NCBI GenBank assembly: GCA_003221195.1
Contig: QHQO01000020.1
Coordinates: 17,977 to 81,976, forward strand
Direction: 5' to 3'
DNA: 64,000 nucleotides
Source: Verrucomicrobiota bacterium
Lineage (GTDB): Bacteria > Verrucomicrobiota > Verrucomicrobiia > Chthoniobacterales > UBA10450
Shown here: piece by piece, positions 1-9,563 of the stretch
Numbering within the stretch: the first letter of the stretch is position 1
How the letters are laid out: the number at the start of each line of letters is the position of its first letter
Notes under the pieces: generated by a model
Told to the model about the DNA's origin: nothing
Seen by the model: the letters and a program-made list of their open reading frames with translations, nothing else
Databases searched by the model: none
Program-made: the position numbers and the translations under genes

Positions 1-53
1 ATTCGGCGTTCCGTCGTTGAATTTTTATAGCACGTATATGTAACCTATCGGTA

Positions 54-1580
54 ATGAACGAAGAGAGTTTTTTCCAGAAGCTTTTAGCCGCTGGAAACTC
101 TTATTGGCTGACGCGCTTCGTCATTCTGCGTCTACTCGGCTTTGTTTATGCAGTCGCTTTTCTCGTAGCGGCGCAACAGTTGGTGTCGCTTATTGGCGGG
201 CAGGGGTTAACGCCGGCCAATCATTTTCTCGAGAGCGTTCAAACACAACTCGGTTCGCGAACCGCTGGGATGCTTGGAATGCCGACGCTCTTTTGGTTCG
301 GAATTTCCGACAATGCATTGTCGATTCTCGCATGGATTGGTCTCGGCTTGTCGCTGGTTGTGCTTGGCGGCTACGCCAACGCAATTCTCCTTGGCGTCCT
401 CTGGGCGATGTACATGTCAATCGTGCACGTTGGACAGATTTGGTACGGTTATGGCTGGGAGATTCAACTGCTCGAGACCGGCTTTTTGTCGATCTTCCTT
501 TGTCCGTTGATCGATGGGCGTCCGTTTCCCAAATGCAGGCCGCCGATTCTCGTTATCTGGCTCTTTCGATGGCTTGGGTTTCGCATCATGATCGGCGCGG
601 GTCTGATCAAATTGCGCGGTGACCCGTGCTGGCGCGATCTAACCTGTCTTTACTATCACTACGAGACACAGCCGATCCCGAGCCCCATCAGCCGTTATTT
701 GCATTTCGCGCCACACTGGTTTCACAAGTTTGAGACGGCGTGGAACCATTTCGTCGAACTGATTGTGCCGTGGTTTTCATTCGGACCGCGACAGGTGCGT
801 CATGTCGCAGGTGTCTTGCTCGTCACGTTTCAAATCTTTCTCGTCATCAGCGGCAATCTTTCGTTCCTCAATTATCTGACGATCGTTCCGTTCCTGGCGT
901 GCTTTGACGATACATTCCTGTGCCATTTTCTGCCGAAGGTATTGGTGAGGCGTGCCGAACGTGCAGCACAGGAATCGGAGCCGTCGCGCATCAACAACAC
1001 GATCGCGGTAGCGCTGTCGATTCTCATTCTCTATTTGAGCGCCGCCCCGGTGCTCAATCTCGTTTCAGGACGACAGCTGATGAATTATTCCTACGATCCG
1101 CTCGGTCTTGTAAATACCTACGGAGCGTTCGGTACAGTCGGACGGGAGCGCCAGGAAATCATTTTCGAAGGCACCGAGGATTCAGTCATCACCGGCGACA
1201 CCAAGTGGAAGGAATACGAGTTCAAAGCAAAGCCGGGTGACCCAAATCGGCGGCCGCCGTTCGTCGCACCCTATCAACCGCGGATTGACTGGCAAATCTG
1301 GTTCGCCGCGATGGCTTCACCCGAGGAATATCCGTGGACATTGCATTTTGTTTGGAAACTTCTGCATAACGATCCGGGCACGCTCTCGCTCCTTGCTAAC
1401 AATCCCTTTCCGAACGCGCCACCTCACTATATTCGTGCGCCACTTTATCGTTATCGATTCGCTCCGATCGGCGAGAAAGAGTGGTGGAAACGGGAGCCGA
1501 TTGGTGAATGGTTACCGGCACTCTCGAAAGACGATCCCGAATTTCGTCGCTTCCTCCAAGCAATGGATTGGTTGGATTGA
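54..1580 (+). CDS. Lipase maturation factor (LMF1/2) family integral membrane protein
   Basis: 508-aa ORF, many hydrophobic segments, LMF-like motifs (FRWLGFRIMIGAGLIKLRGDPCWRDLTCLYYHYETQPIPSPISRYLH). Confidence 0.9.
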   Translation: MNEESFFQKLLAAGNSYWLTRFVILRLLGFVYAVAFLVAAQQLVSLIGGQGLTPANHFLESVQTQLGSRTAGMLGMPTLFWFGISDNALSILAWIGLGLSLVVLGGYANAILLGVLWAMYMSIVHVGQIWYGYGWEIQLLETGFLSIFLCPLIDGRPFPKCRPPILVIWLFRWLGFRIMIGAGLIKLRGDPCWRDLTCLYYHYETQPIPSPISRYLHFAPHWFHKFETAWNHFVELIVPWFSFGPRQVRHVAGVLLVTFQIFLVISGNLSFLNYLTIVPFLACFDDTFLCHFLPKVLVRRAERAAQESEPSRINNTIAVALSILILYLSAAPVLNLVSGRQLMNYSYDPLGLVNTYGAFGTVGRERQEIIFEGTEDSVITGDTKWKEYEFKAKPGDPNRRPPFVAPYQPRIDWQIWFAAMASPEEYPWTLHFVWKLLHNDPGTLSLLANNPFPNAPPHYIRAPLYRYRFAPIGEKEWWKREPIGEWLPALSKDDPEFRRFLQAMDWLD

Positions 1581-1621
1581 AACCTCAACAGTGACGAGTT
1601 TCGTTTCAGCTAATAGAACTG

Positions 1622-2653
1622 ATGTGGAAGCCTGTCCGGGTTGTCAGCGCAAATTTTCTGAAGCGGATTAGTGAGCCGGCTTCTCCTTTTTATTCTGATT
1701 TCCTCGCGTATCGAAACGGCGAAATCACGCAAGCTGACCTGATCGCGCGGCTGCCACATATTGCCTCGATCGGCGACAGCGTGTGCACAGGAGTCTATGT
1801 CTCATCGATCTGGGGCACGGTTTGGCGCGCGCGAACTTGCCGTGGAAATAATTGGTTTCTCGACAGTAATCCGCCACCAGCAGGCGTTCAGAGCATTTCG
1901 AAACGACTCGAAAAGTTCGCTCCCTTCGTTGCGATTGAATGCGCAGGCATCGGCGCGCTGGTCGATCATGAAGGGCAGCGGCAGAATTTTTTCCGAAGAA
2001 TCCTTCGGACACGCAATTTCTCCGGGCAAATTGGCGCCTTGTTGACGATGAAACGTTTCCCCGATTTGACGCTCATCTCGATCGGACACAACAACGTTGA
2101 TTGGACTTGGTGGTGCGTTCCCGCCGAGCTTCAGCAGCCGGAGAACCATTTGCAACAACTGAGCCGGCGTTTCCGAGACAATTTCGCGCGAGAGATGCGT
2201 CGGCTGATTGGCGGGGTCCGCATGCAGCGTCAACGGATCGCAATCGTCGTGTATGGACTCGTTAATTTCGAGTCATACTTCCGAGGGCGTGAAATTGCAG
2301 AGCGCCTGCGAGCGAACGATGCATCTCGCTATCCGCATTTGCCAACCACTTACAAATATTTCAGATCCTTCCGGCCAGCATACCGCGCTAATCTGATTCG
2401 GCTGGCAGGGATGGTGAATGAGGAGTTGCGCGCGATCGTGGATGATTTGAACGGCGAACTCTCTGACAAGCCCAATATCCTATTGCAATATTCGGATGCC
2501 TTGGCGACAGCCGACCTGAGTCGCGTTGAACTGCTTCACCCGATCGATGGCTGGCATGCTTCGGTCGAAGGCCACAATGTTCTCGCAAAGGCCGCGTTTC
2601 GCGATCTCGGACCAAGTCTGGAATTTCTTGGACTTAAGCGGCCGTCTTATTAA
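1622..2653 (+). CDS. SGNH/GDSL-family hydrolase (putative lipase/esterase)
   Basis: 343-aa ORF with block I SIGDSVCTG, block III ISIGHNNVDW and block V PIDGWHASVEGHN. Confidence 0.75.
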   Translation: MWKPVRVVSANFLKRISEPASPFYSDFLAYRNGEITQADLIARLPHIASIGDSVCTGVYVSSIWGTVWRARTCRGNNWFLDSNPPPAGVQSISKRLEKFAPFVAIECAGIGALVDHEGQRQNFFRRILRTRNFSGQIGALLTMKRFPDLTLISIGHNNVDWTWWCVPAELQQPENHLQQLSRRFRDNFAREMRRLIGGVRMQRQRIAIVVYGLVNFESYFRGREIAERLRANDASRYPHLPTTYKYFRSFRPAYRANLIRLAGMVNEELRAIVDDLNGELSDKPNILLQYSDALATADLSRVELLHPIDGWHASVEGHNVLAKAAFRDLGPSLEFLGLKRPSY

Positions 2654-2758
2654 CACCTGGCTTCAGCTAGGTGCTTCCGCGAGGCACCATTCCGAAAAGC
2701 CGTTTAAACGGCTTTCATTCCCAGCTTATCGGTGCACCGCGCTGAAGAGCGGTGTTAA
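2650..2758. repeat. Palindromic MITE/REP-like intergenic element with terminal inverted repeats
   Basis: TTAACACCtggCTTCAGC (2650-2667) is inverted at 2741-2758 (GCTGAAGagcGGTGTTAA). A central 20-bp perfect palindrome AAAGCCGTTTAAACGGCTTT lies at 2696-2715, plus side hairpin GGTGC..GCACC. Confidence 0.7.
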
Positions 2759-2773
2759 TGAGAGCAAGGAAAA

Positions 2774-4525
2774 TTACAAATCTCCACGGTCTTTCAATCG
2801 AGCGATCGTGTCACGCAACATGCGGTAGCCAAAATGACCCTGGCGAACGCGTAGCAATTCAGAGCCACGCCATTTTTGCTGGATCGTCTCGAGCTGTTCG
2901 AGTGGCGCGATCGAGTCGAACTCCCCAGCAACAAACAGTACTCGCGCCGCGTCGCATAGCGGTACGTTATGGATCGGTGAGCTCAGATGGAAATGTCGGG
3001 CGACGAGACACGGCTCGATATTGGCACTACGCAGTTCGCGGCGGATTGACCGCGCTGCGGGGCTCTGCCAGATCGCGTGCTCGATATTTACGATCGGCGC
3101 CATCAAGGCAGCGAAGCGCAGGTCGCGCTCGACCATGGCAAGCAACGCGCCGATCCATCCGCCGTAGCTGGTCGCGAGCACGCCGAATTCGCCGGAGCCG
3201 CGTTCGCGCAATGCGCTCATCAATTGCCGCAGCTCCGTTACGCTTTGCCGCAATCCTTCCGCGTTGCGGATGAGATCGCAGGTGATCGCAAGCTCGCCGT
3301 TCCAATAGCCCCGCGGGACACGCGAATAATGGTATGGCAGATGAATGAAGCATGCGTTCCAGCCAAGTTCGTTGAAGTGCGCTGCGCAACGCCGATAGCC
3401 AGTGGGGCTCGTAGACATCAGCGCATGCAAAATGAGAACCGTCGGTGCGCTTCGACCACGTTCTGAAGGAAAAAAATCTGCGCGCGCGACATTGTTCGCT
3501 GCGAATTGGGTCTCGATCGGGCTGCGCCATTCGATGGTTGCGCGACCGTTTTTCAGGGCTTCAACAAGATTATTGTCGCGGGGCGAGGCGTAATACTGTT
3601 GGGCGTTGAGCCGCTCGCATTCCTGCACGTAGCGCTCCATTTCGTCGCGACTGTTCCCATCTAGCCGGTGGCGAGTATGAAGAAAGTTGATCGATGCGCA
3701 TAGAAATGCATCGATTCCGCTCGCAGCGAAGCGGTGAAATCGGTTGCCATTGGTCTCGCCACGGCGGATCTGAACTTTACGGGAGAGACGCCGCGCTGTC
3801 CCGAAAGCTTTCGGGAGTCGTCGCGGCGATCCAACCCTGCTCTTCATCCGTTCTCGCGGCGAGTGCGGCAGATCATCCCTCGTCAGGTGAAATGTCTGTT
3901 GGAGTTCCCCATAGAGATTTTTGAATGAAGACGCCAATTCAGATTCGACTCTCGCTCGTGCCTCTGATTTTTCGAGAACGGGAGAATGTGAAATTGGATT
4001 TCCAAACGCGATCCAGACCGGGGTGCGCCGCAACGCCGAAAGCTTTCGGGATTTTATTGAATAAAGACGGTCACTGCCAAGGATAACGCACGGCAAAATT
4101 GGAACGCCGGCGATGTGCGCAAGCGTTGATGCACCGGGCCGAAGCTGCGCGCCTTCGAGCAGCGATCGCGCGCCGTCACGAATCCCGCCTTCGGGAAAAA
4201 GCCCAACGACACGTCCATCTTGCAGCCTTTCAACTGCAGTCCGGATGGTTCTGCGATTCGCACGATCTCGATCTACCGGGAACGCATCGACCGCCCGCAA
4301 AAGAAAACCCACGACTGACGACTGAAAAAATTCTGCCATCGTCAGCCAGTCGATTTTCCGTCGAATCACTAATGAAATAAGGAATGGATCGAAATGGCTG
4401 ATGTGATTGGCGGCCAGCAAAAATCCGCCGGTCCGATTTGCATTTTCGGGCTGGATTACGTGAACACGCGTGACACAGCCAAACAGCAGCCTTACTAACA
4501 GCTTCCCAGCGCGATAAGATGTCAT
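2774..4525 (-). CDS. Fusion protein: lysophospholipid (PlsC-type) acyltransferase + alpha/beta hydrolase
   Basis: ORF 2774..4630 (likely start MTSYRAGK at 4525). N-terminal NHISHFD (HX4D) and FPEGGIRDG acyltransferase motifs; C-terminal hydrolase region with HALMSTSPTGYRR, nucleophile-like ATSYGGW and late Asp/His (GEFDSIAP, QGHFGY). Confidence 0.75.
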   Translation of the reverse strand: MTSYRAGKLLVRLLFGCVTRVHVIQPENANRTGGFLLAANHISHFDPFLISLVIRRKIDWLTMAEFFQSSVVGFLLRAVDAFPVDRDRANRRTIRTAVERLQDGRVVGLFPEGGIRDGARSLLEGAQLRPGASTLAHIAGVPILPCVILGSDRLYSIKSRKLSALRRTPVWIAFGNPISHSPVLEKSEARARVESELASSFKNLYGELQQTFHLTRDDLPHSPRERMKSRVGSPRRLPKAFGTARRLSRKVQIRRGETNGNRFHRFAASGIDAFLCASINFLHTRHRLDGNSRDEMERYVQECERLNAQQYYASPRDNNLVEALKNGRATIEWRSPIETQFAANNVARADFFPSERGRSAPTVLILHALMSTSPTGYRRCAAHFNELGWNACFIHLPYHYSRVPRGYWNGELAITCDLIRNAEGLRQSVTELRQLMSALRERGSGEFGVLATSYGGWIGALLAMVERDLRFAALMAPIVNIEHAIWQSPAARSIRRELRSANIEPCLVARHFHLSSPIHNVPLCDAARVLFVAGEFDSIAPLEQLETIQQKWRGSELLRVRQGHFGYRMLRDTIARLKDRGDL

Positions 4526-4644
4526 TTTGATTTGTGCTGCTTGATTGTTTCGCCGAATCGCCGCCGTAGGAGGGCTATTTTTCAGGCTGATTCCTTTTTT
4601 GAACGTGGTATCATAGTTGTCGGTTCGCACGCGAGGTTTTGGTT

Positions 4645-4944
4645 ATGAAACCCAGGAGTCCTTCCACGGACGGAAAAGGGAAATTTCCGCATACCGATTA
4701 CTTTTTCCATTCTGGTTTTGGCCAATGGCGCGGTGGCTATTTTTCGCCTTACGACGGAGGGGACAGATACGGATTCAGGAATTTTTACAATTTGGGGCGC
4801 GAATATCGTATTGAAGCCGCAAGGGAACGTGCCAGGGAGATGGCGGTATTTGCATTAATCGTTCTGACCTCGGCGTGGCCGGTGCTCTATATGGTGGTCA
4901 CTGTGGTGAAACTGCTGAGTAGGGGTCGCCCCCTGGATCAGTAG
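4645..4944 (+). CDS. Hypothetical small membrane protein with aromatic/Gly-rich N-terminus
   Basis: About 99-aa ORF from ATG 4645; HTDYFFHSGFGQWRGGYFSPYDGGDRYGFRNFYNLGREYR followed by one TM helix (VFALIVLTSAWPVLYMVVTVV). Confidence 0.5.
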   Translation: MKPRSPSTDGKGKFPHTDYFFHSGFGQWRGGYFSPYDGGDRYGFRNFYNLGREYRIEAARERAREMAVFALIVLTSAWPVLYMVVTVVKLLSRGRPLDQ

Positions 4945-5069
4945 AGATCTGCGACCCTGGCGACGGCAATCTTTCTCAAGTAAGTGCTCCGGCAAGCGAG
5001 ATGCCCGCCGGTCCGCCCAAGCTTGCCACGGGACGAGTCCGCCCCCAACTGGCGGAGAAGATGTCTGCG

Positions 5070-8000
5070 CTAGTGCTTTGGCCAGAGAAATTCGTCACGG
5101 TATTCGGGCGTCTTTTCCGGAGCAAGCCCGTGGCGGGCGACGTTTTCGGTCACGACGCGCGGGATGAGGAAGTTCAGCAAATAATCTTTGCCACCGGCTT
5201 TAGTCCCGCTGCCGCTCATCTTGAATCCGCCGAAGGGATGACGGCCGACGATTGCACCGGTGCACGGGCGATTGATGTAAACATTGCCGGCTTCCAACTG
5301 CGCCTTGACGCGTTCGATGTTGGCCGGGCTGCGCGAGAAAAAGCCGCCGGTTAACGCGTAATCGGTGCCATTGGCGACTTTGATCGCTTCATCGAGGTCG
5401 CGTACTTTTAATACGCTGAGTACTGGGCCGAAAATCTCCTCGCGCGCGATCCGCATATTTGGTTTCACTCCAGTGAAAATCGTAGGCGGAATGAAATAAC
5501 CGTGCGGTGGGAGTTCCTTTGCCTGATACGCGAGTGTCGCCTCACCTTTGCCGACCTCGATGTAATCCAGAATGCGCCGGTAAGCGGCCTCATCAATTAC
5601 CGGCCCGACCACAATACCTGGCTCTTCAGGATTACCGACGCGCACGCTGGCGGCGGCTCCGAGCAAACGTTCCACGACCCGGTCGTGGTTTTCCTCGAGA
5701 ACGATCAGCCGTGAGAGCGCGGAACATTTCTGGCCTTGAAAACCGAACGCGGAATAGATCGAATCGACAATCGCTTCGTCCAGATCGGCGTCGGAATCGA
5801 CGATCATCGCGTTTTTGCCGCCCATCTCGCAAATGACGCGCTTGAGCTCGCGCTGGCCTTCGCGGGTTTTGCCGGCACTCTCCCAAATCCGCAAACCTAC
5901 CTCGCGCGACCCTGTGAAGGCGATCAAATCGACATCTTTGTGATTAACCATGTGCGCACCGATCACCGAGCCTTTGCCATTGAGAAAATTCAATACGCCA
6001 GGCGGCACGCCGGCTTCTTCGTAAATTTCCATCAGCATGGCACCGATGATGACCGATTGCTCGGACGGTTTCATGATCACCGTGTTCCCCGTGACGAGCG
6101 CGGCGCTGACCATGCCACACAAGATCGCCATCGGAAAATTCCACGGCGCGATGACCAGCGCGACGCCGCGCGGCCAGTAATGCTGATAGCTTTCTTCGCC
6201 GGGCACATTTTGCGTGAGCCGCGGCTGACCCATCAAGCGCATCTGCCGGGCGTAGAAGGTACAAAAATCGATGGCTTCGGCAATGTCGCCGTCCGCCTGA
6301 GCCCATGGCTTACCGACCTCAAAGACTTCGAGCGCGGAAAGCTCAAACCGGCGGCGCTCGAGAATTTCAGCGGCGCGTTCCAGCAATTGACAGCGTTCTT
6401 CAAACGAAGTGCGACGCCATTTCTCGAATGCCATCCGTGCAGCGGCGACGGCGCGTTCAGCTTCGGGTACGCCAGCTTCGGCAGCGTAGCCGACGATTTG
6501 GTCTGGCTGGCTCGGATTGACCGAGGAAAACATGTTGTCGGTCCAAATCTTTTCGCCGTTGATCGTGAGCGGAACTTTGCGCGCAAATTGCTTGCGCTGT
6601 TCGCGGAGCGCAGCCCGCATTTTTTCCTGGTTTTCGGGCAACGCGAAGTTCGTTAGGGGCGCGTTTTCATAGTGAGCGCCCGGCTGTGTCTTGGGTGTGG
6701 TTGTTGTCATATTTATGGTGGCATTTGATGGCGGTAGAACACCGTTTCGGCTCCCGCGCAAAATTTCGCGCGGATCGCGCAACAATTCTTCTGCGGGAAC
6801 GTTCTCGGAAAATTTTGCACGCAAAAATCCTTCATTCGAGGTGTTCTCGAGCAAGCGACGGACCAGGTAGGACATTCCGGGAAGGAGTTCACCGACGGGG
6901 CAATATTCGCGGACGCGATAACCCATTTCCACCAATGCGCGCTTGATTGGTCCAGCCATCCCATAGAGCAACTGAAACTCGAAGCGGCTGCGATCGATTC
7001 CGAGTTGCTCCGCGAGCGCCTGTGCATGAGCGATGCTCCGAACATTGTGCGAGCCAAATGCGGAGGTAACGATGGATTCATTTTCCAACAGTAACCGCGT
7101 GAGCGTTTCGAAATTTGCATCACTCTCTGGCTTCTCCAGATAAACAGGGCAATCCCAGCCATTCTGGCGCGATTTCGTTGTTTCGTAGTCCCAATATGCG
7201 CCTTTGACCAGCCGGACAGCGAACCGCGTTCCGCGGGCGCGACCCCACTCAATCAGGTGGCGCAGATCCGCGTCAGAATCTCGCAAGTACGCTTGGATAA
7301 CGATTCCCGCATGCGGCCAGTCCCTAAACTCTTCCTCCATAAAAACGGTTTTGAAGAGTTCAAGAGTACCATTTTTGTGCGCATAGCTTTCCATGTCGAA
7401 ATTGATGAATGCGCCCAGCTCTCGCGCACGACGCAAAAGCGGCCGCAGCTTCGGCGCGAGATGGGCGATTGTCTCCGCCGGGTCGTCCGGACTAATTTGC
7501 GAATAAAGCGCAGAAATTTTAACCGAAAGATTTACAACCGGGAAAAGCTCCGAATTTTTTTCCAGCGCGTCGGTCCAGTTTTTTGTTTCATGCGCCAGGC
7601 CCTCTAGTAAATGTAGATAACGCGCCGCATATTCATCGGCCTCCGTTTCGCTGACGACAGCTTCTCCCAAAAGATCGACGGTAAAGCCAATGTTTTGGGT
7701 CCGCCGCTTGCGAAGTGTCCTCATTACATCATTCGGATTTCGTCCGGCGATGAACTGGCGTGCCATTTCGGAAACATTCCAGCGCAGGATAGGCCCGCTG
7801 ATCCACGGAACGATGCCCGCCAGCCGAATGCCGGCCCCGAGAAATTCCGCGACCTTTCCTGACTCGTGCCCATCGGCGAAATATTCCTGGAGATGCTCAA
7901 TAATTTCGTCTGAGGTGTGGAGCGAAGGAAGAACAGCGACAAAGCGAAACAATTGCAATTTGAGCTGCTCATCACGCATCGAGAGCGTCATCAGTCGCTG

Positions 8001-8099
8001 ATAGAATCCGGCCTTGCTGAAAAGCGACTCAGGGTATTTATCAACCAGTTCGAAGATGCGCTTGCCGCGCTGCTCGATTTCGCTTTGGAGCGGCGTCAT
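5070..8099 (-). CDS. putA: Bifunctional proline dehydrogenase / L-glutamate gamma-semialdehyde dehydrogenase
   Basis: 1009-aa ORF; N-terminal PRODH motifs (FQLLYGMAGPIKRALVEMGYRVREYCPVGELLPGMSYLVRRLLENTSN) and C-terminal ALDH (APWNFPMAILCGM, FTGSREVG, GFQGQKCSALSR). Confidence 0.93.
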   Translation of the reverse strand: MTPLQSEIEQRGKRIFELVDKYPESLFSKAGFYQRLMTLSMRDEQLKLQLFRFVAVLPSLHTSDEIIEHLQEYFADGHESGKVAEFLGAGIRLAGIVPWISGPILRWNVSEMARQFIAGRNPNDVMRTLRKRRTQNIGFTVDLLGEAVVSETEADEYAARYLHLLEGLAHETKNWTDALEKNSELFPVVNLSVKISALYSQISPDDPAETIAHLAPKLRPLLRRARELGAFINFDMESYAHKNGTLELFKTVFMEEEFRDWPHAGIVIQAYLRDSDADLRHLIEWGRARGTRFAVRLVKGAYWDYETTKSRQNGWDCPVYLEKPESDANFETLTRLLLENESIVTSAFGSHNVRSIAHAQALAEQLGIDRSRFEFQLLYGMAGPIKRALVEMGYRVREYCPVGELLPGMSYLVRRLLENTSNEGFLRAKFSENVPAEELLRDPREILRGSRNGVLPPSNATINMTTTTPKTQPGAHYENAPLTNFALPENQEKMRAALREQRKQFARKVPLTINGEKIWTDNMFSSVNPSQPDQIVGYAAEAGVPEAERAVAAARMAFEKWRRTSFEERCQLLERAAEILERRRFELSALEVFEVGKPWAQADGDIAEAIDFCTFYARQMRLMGQPRLTQNVPGEESYQHYWPRGVALVIAPWNFPMAILCGMVSAALVTGNTVIMKPSEQSVIIGAMLMEIYEEAGVPPGVLNFLNGKGSVIGAHMVNHKDVDLIAFTGSREVGLRIWESAGKTREGQRELKRVICEMGGKNAMIVDSDADLDEAIVDSIYSAFGFQGQKCSALSRLIVLEENHDRVVERLLGAAASVRVGNPEEPGIVVGPVIDEAAYRRILDYIEVGKGEATLAYQAKELPPHGYFIPPTIFTGVKPNMRIAREEIFGPVLSVLKVRDLDEAIKVANGTDYALTGGFFSRSPANIERVKAQLEAGNVYINRPCTGAIVGRHPFGGFKMSGSGTKAGGKDYLLNFLIPRVVTENVARHGLAPEKTPEYRDEFLWPKH

Positions 8100-8255
8100 T
8101 TTACGAAATTAGTTCGCCCCCATGCGTTAAGCAAAGACGGAACCAGCCGCCTTCATGGGCCTCAAAAAAAATTTACGTCCGGACACGGTCGGTTTGGGGC
8201 CGGTTTCCGAAAATAGAATGAAATTGCTTCAAGTAATTTTGAGGAGCAAGTGGAG

Positions 8256-8315
8256 GAGATTTGCCTGGCAGAGTCCGGAGGCCCAGGGCTCGGATCTGTC
8301 AGGCAATCTCTTTTT
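8256..8315 (+). terminator. Strong intrinsic-terminator-like hairpin (attenuator or sRNA terminator)
   Basis: GAGATTTGCCTGGCAGAGTCCG ... CGGATCTGTCAGGCAATCTC imperfect stem with inner AGgCCC/GGGCT pairing, followed by TTTTT on the + strand. No + strand CDS ends nearby upstream. Confidence 0.55.
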
Positions 8316-8325
8316 GTGCTGGAAC

Positions 8326-8445
8326 CCATCTCGCAAATAGGGAACGGCTGCGTTGCTGGAGATTTGATTTTTGCCGCTGCTTTCGTCGAGCCTTGCCAGC
8401 TGGCCGCCAGCGCTTAGCGCACTCATTGCCTATCTGCGAGATCGG
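8326..8445. other. Long-range inverted repeat / candidate structured RNA upstream of the aldolase gene
   Basis: CCATCTCGCAAATAGG (8326-8341) is complementary at 14/16 positions to CCTATCTGCGAGATCG (8429-8444); contains palindrome GCCAGCTGGC. Confidence 0.4.
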
Positions 8446-8488
8446 TTCTAATTGATCGACCACAGAAAGTTGGATAGCAAACAGTGTC

Positions 8489-9523
8489 ATGACTGTTGAG
8501 CACCACGAATTTGCGAGCGATAACACCGCGCCGATTTGTCCGGAAGCGTGGGCCGCATTGCAGGAAGCCAATACGGATTATGCCGCAGCGTATGGTGAGG
8601 ACCGTTGGACAGCGCGTGTGTACGATCGGATCCGTGAAATCTTTGAGACCGATTGCGACGTTTATTTTGTTTTTACTGGCACGGCAGCCAATGCGCTGGC
8701 GCTCGCGCAAGTGTGCCAGTCATTTCGCAGCATTATCTGCCATCAGAACGCTCACATTCAGACCGATGAATGTGGCGCGCCGGAATTTTTTACCGGCGGA
8801 TCGAAATTGCTCCCGGTCGGGGGCGGAAACGGCAAGATCGATATTGGCCAGACCAAAGCGCTGCTTATCCGTCAGAATGATTTGCACTCGCACAAGCCGG
8901 GCGTGATCAGCATTGCACAGGCAACTGAGTTCGGAACGGTTTACACGCCTGACGAAATTGCGGCTGTCGCTGGCTTGGCCCGTGCCTATCAATTGTTTGT
9001 GCACATGGACGGCGCGCGTTTCGCGAACGCTGTCGCGTCGCTCAACTGCTCACCAAAAACGATCACATGGGAAGTTGGCGTCGACGTTCTGTGCTTTGGC
9101 GGAACAAAAAATGGGACGGGCGCTGGTGAGTTAGTGATATTTTTTAACAAGGAGGTTTCGCGCGAGTTCGACTATCGAACGAAACAAGCCGGCCAGCTCG
9201 GTTCCAAGATGCGTTTTCTGGCTGCGTCGTGGATCAGACTTTTGACGGGGGACGTATGGCTCCGGAATGCCCAGCACGCGAACCGTGCCGCACGTCACCT
9301 TGCGAGGCGCCTGCAAAGTGTGCCGAAGGTCGAGATTGTCTTTCCCGTGGAGGCAAATGCAGTGTTTGTTCGACTGGATGACCAAGTCGCACGCGGCATC
9401 CAGACGGGCGGATGGCGTTTTTACAAATTTATCGAGCCCGATGTTTACCGCCTGATGTGTTCCTGGTCCACAACCGAGGAGCAAATCTCCCATCTAGTTG
9501 CCGACGCCGCTGCGATAAAATGA
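8489..9523 (+). CDS. Low-specificity L-threonine aldolase / beta-eliminating lyase family (PLP-dependent)
   Basis: 344-aa ORF; MDGARFANA and CFGGTKNGTGAGELVIFF (PLP-lysine region) typical of threonine aldolases. Confidence 0.9.
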   Translation: MTVEHHEFASDNTAPICPEAWAALQEANTDYAAAYGEDRWTARVYDRIREIFETDCDVYFVFTGTAANALALAQVCQSFRSIICHQNAHIQTDECGAPEFFTGGSKLLPVGGGNGKIDIGQTKALLIRQNDLHSHKPGVISIAQATEFGTVYTPDEIAAVAGLARAYQLFVHMDGARFANAVASLNCSPKTITWEVGVDVLCFGGTKNGTGAGELVIFFNKEVSREFDYRTKQAGQLGSKMRFLAASWIRLLTGDVWLRNAQHANRAARHLARRLQSVPKVEIVFPVEANAVFVRLDDQVARGIQTGGWRFYKFIEPDVYRLMCSWSTTEEQISHLVADAAAIK

Positions 9524-9563
9524 TTGAACAGATCGAGATAAGACAACATCTGTTACAAACAAC

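Noticed and set aside
4990-5036. GGCAAGC...GCTTGCC inverted repeat between the small membrane protein and the putA-like gene
   Set aside because: Only 7-bp arms with a 23-bp loop and no U-run; weak structure in GC-rich DNA.
5736-6656. Plus-strand 306-aa ORF opposite the proline/aldehyde dehydrogenase gene
   Set aside because: Antisense shadow of a clear 1009-aa enzyme; no recognisable domain.
8326-8445. 6S RNA identity for the long inverted repeat upstream of the aldolase
   Set aside because: About 120 nt is short for 6S and I could not identify the conserved central-bubble elements; left as an unclassified structure.
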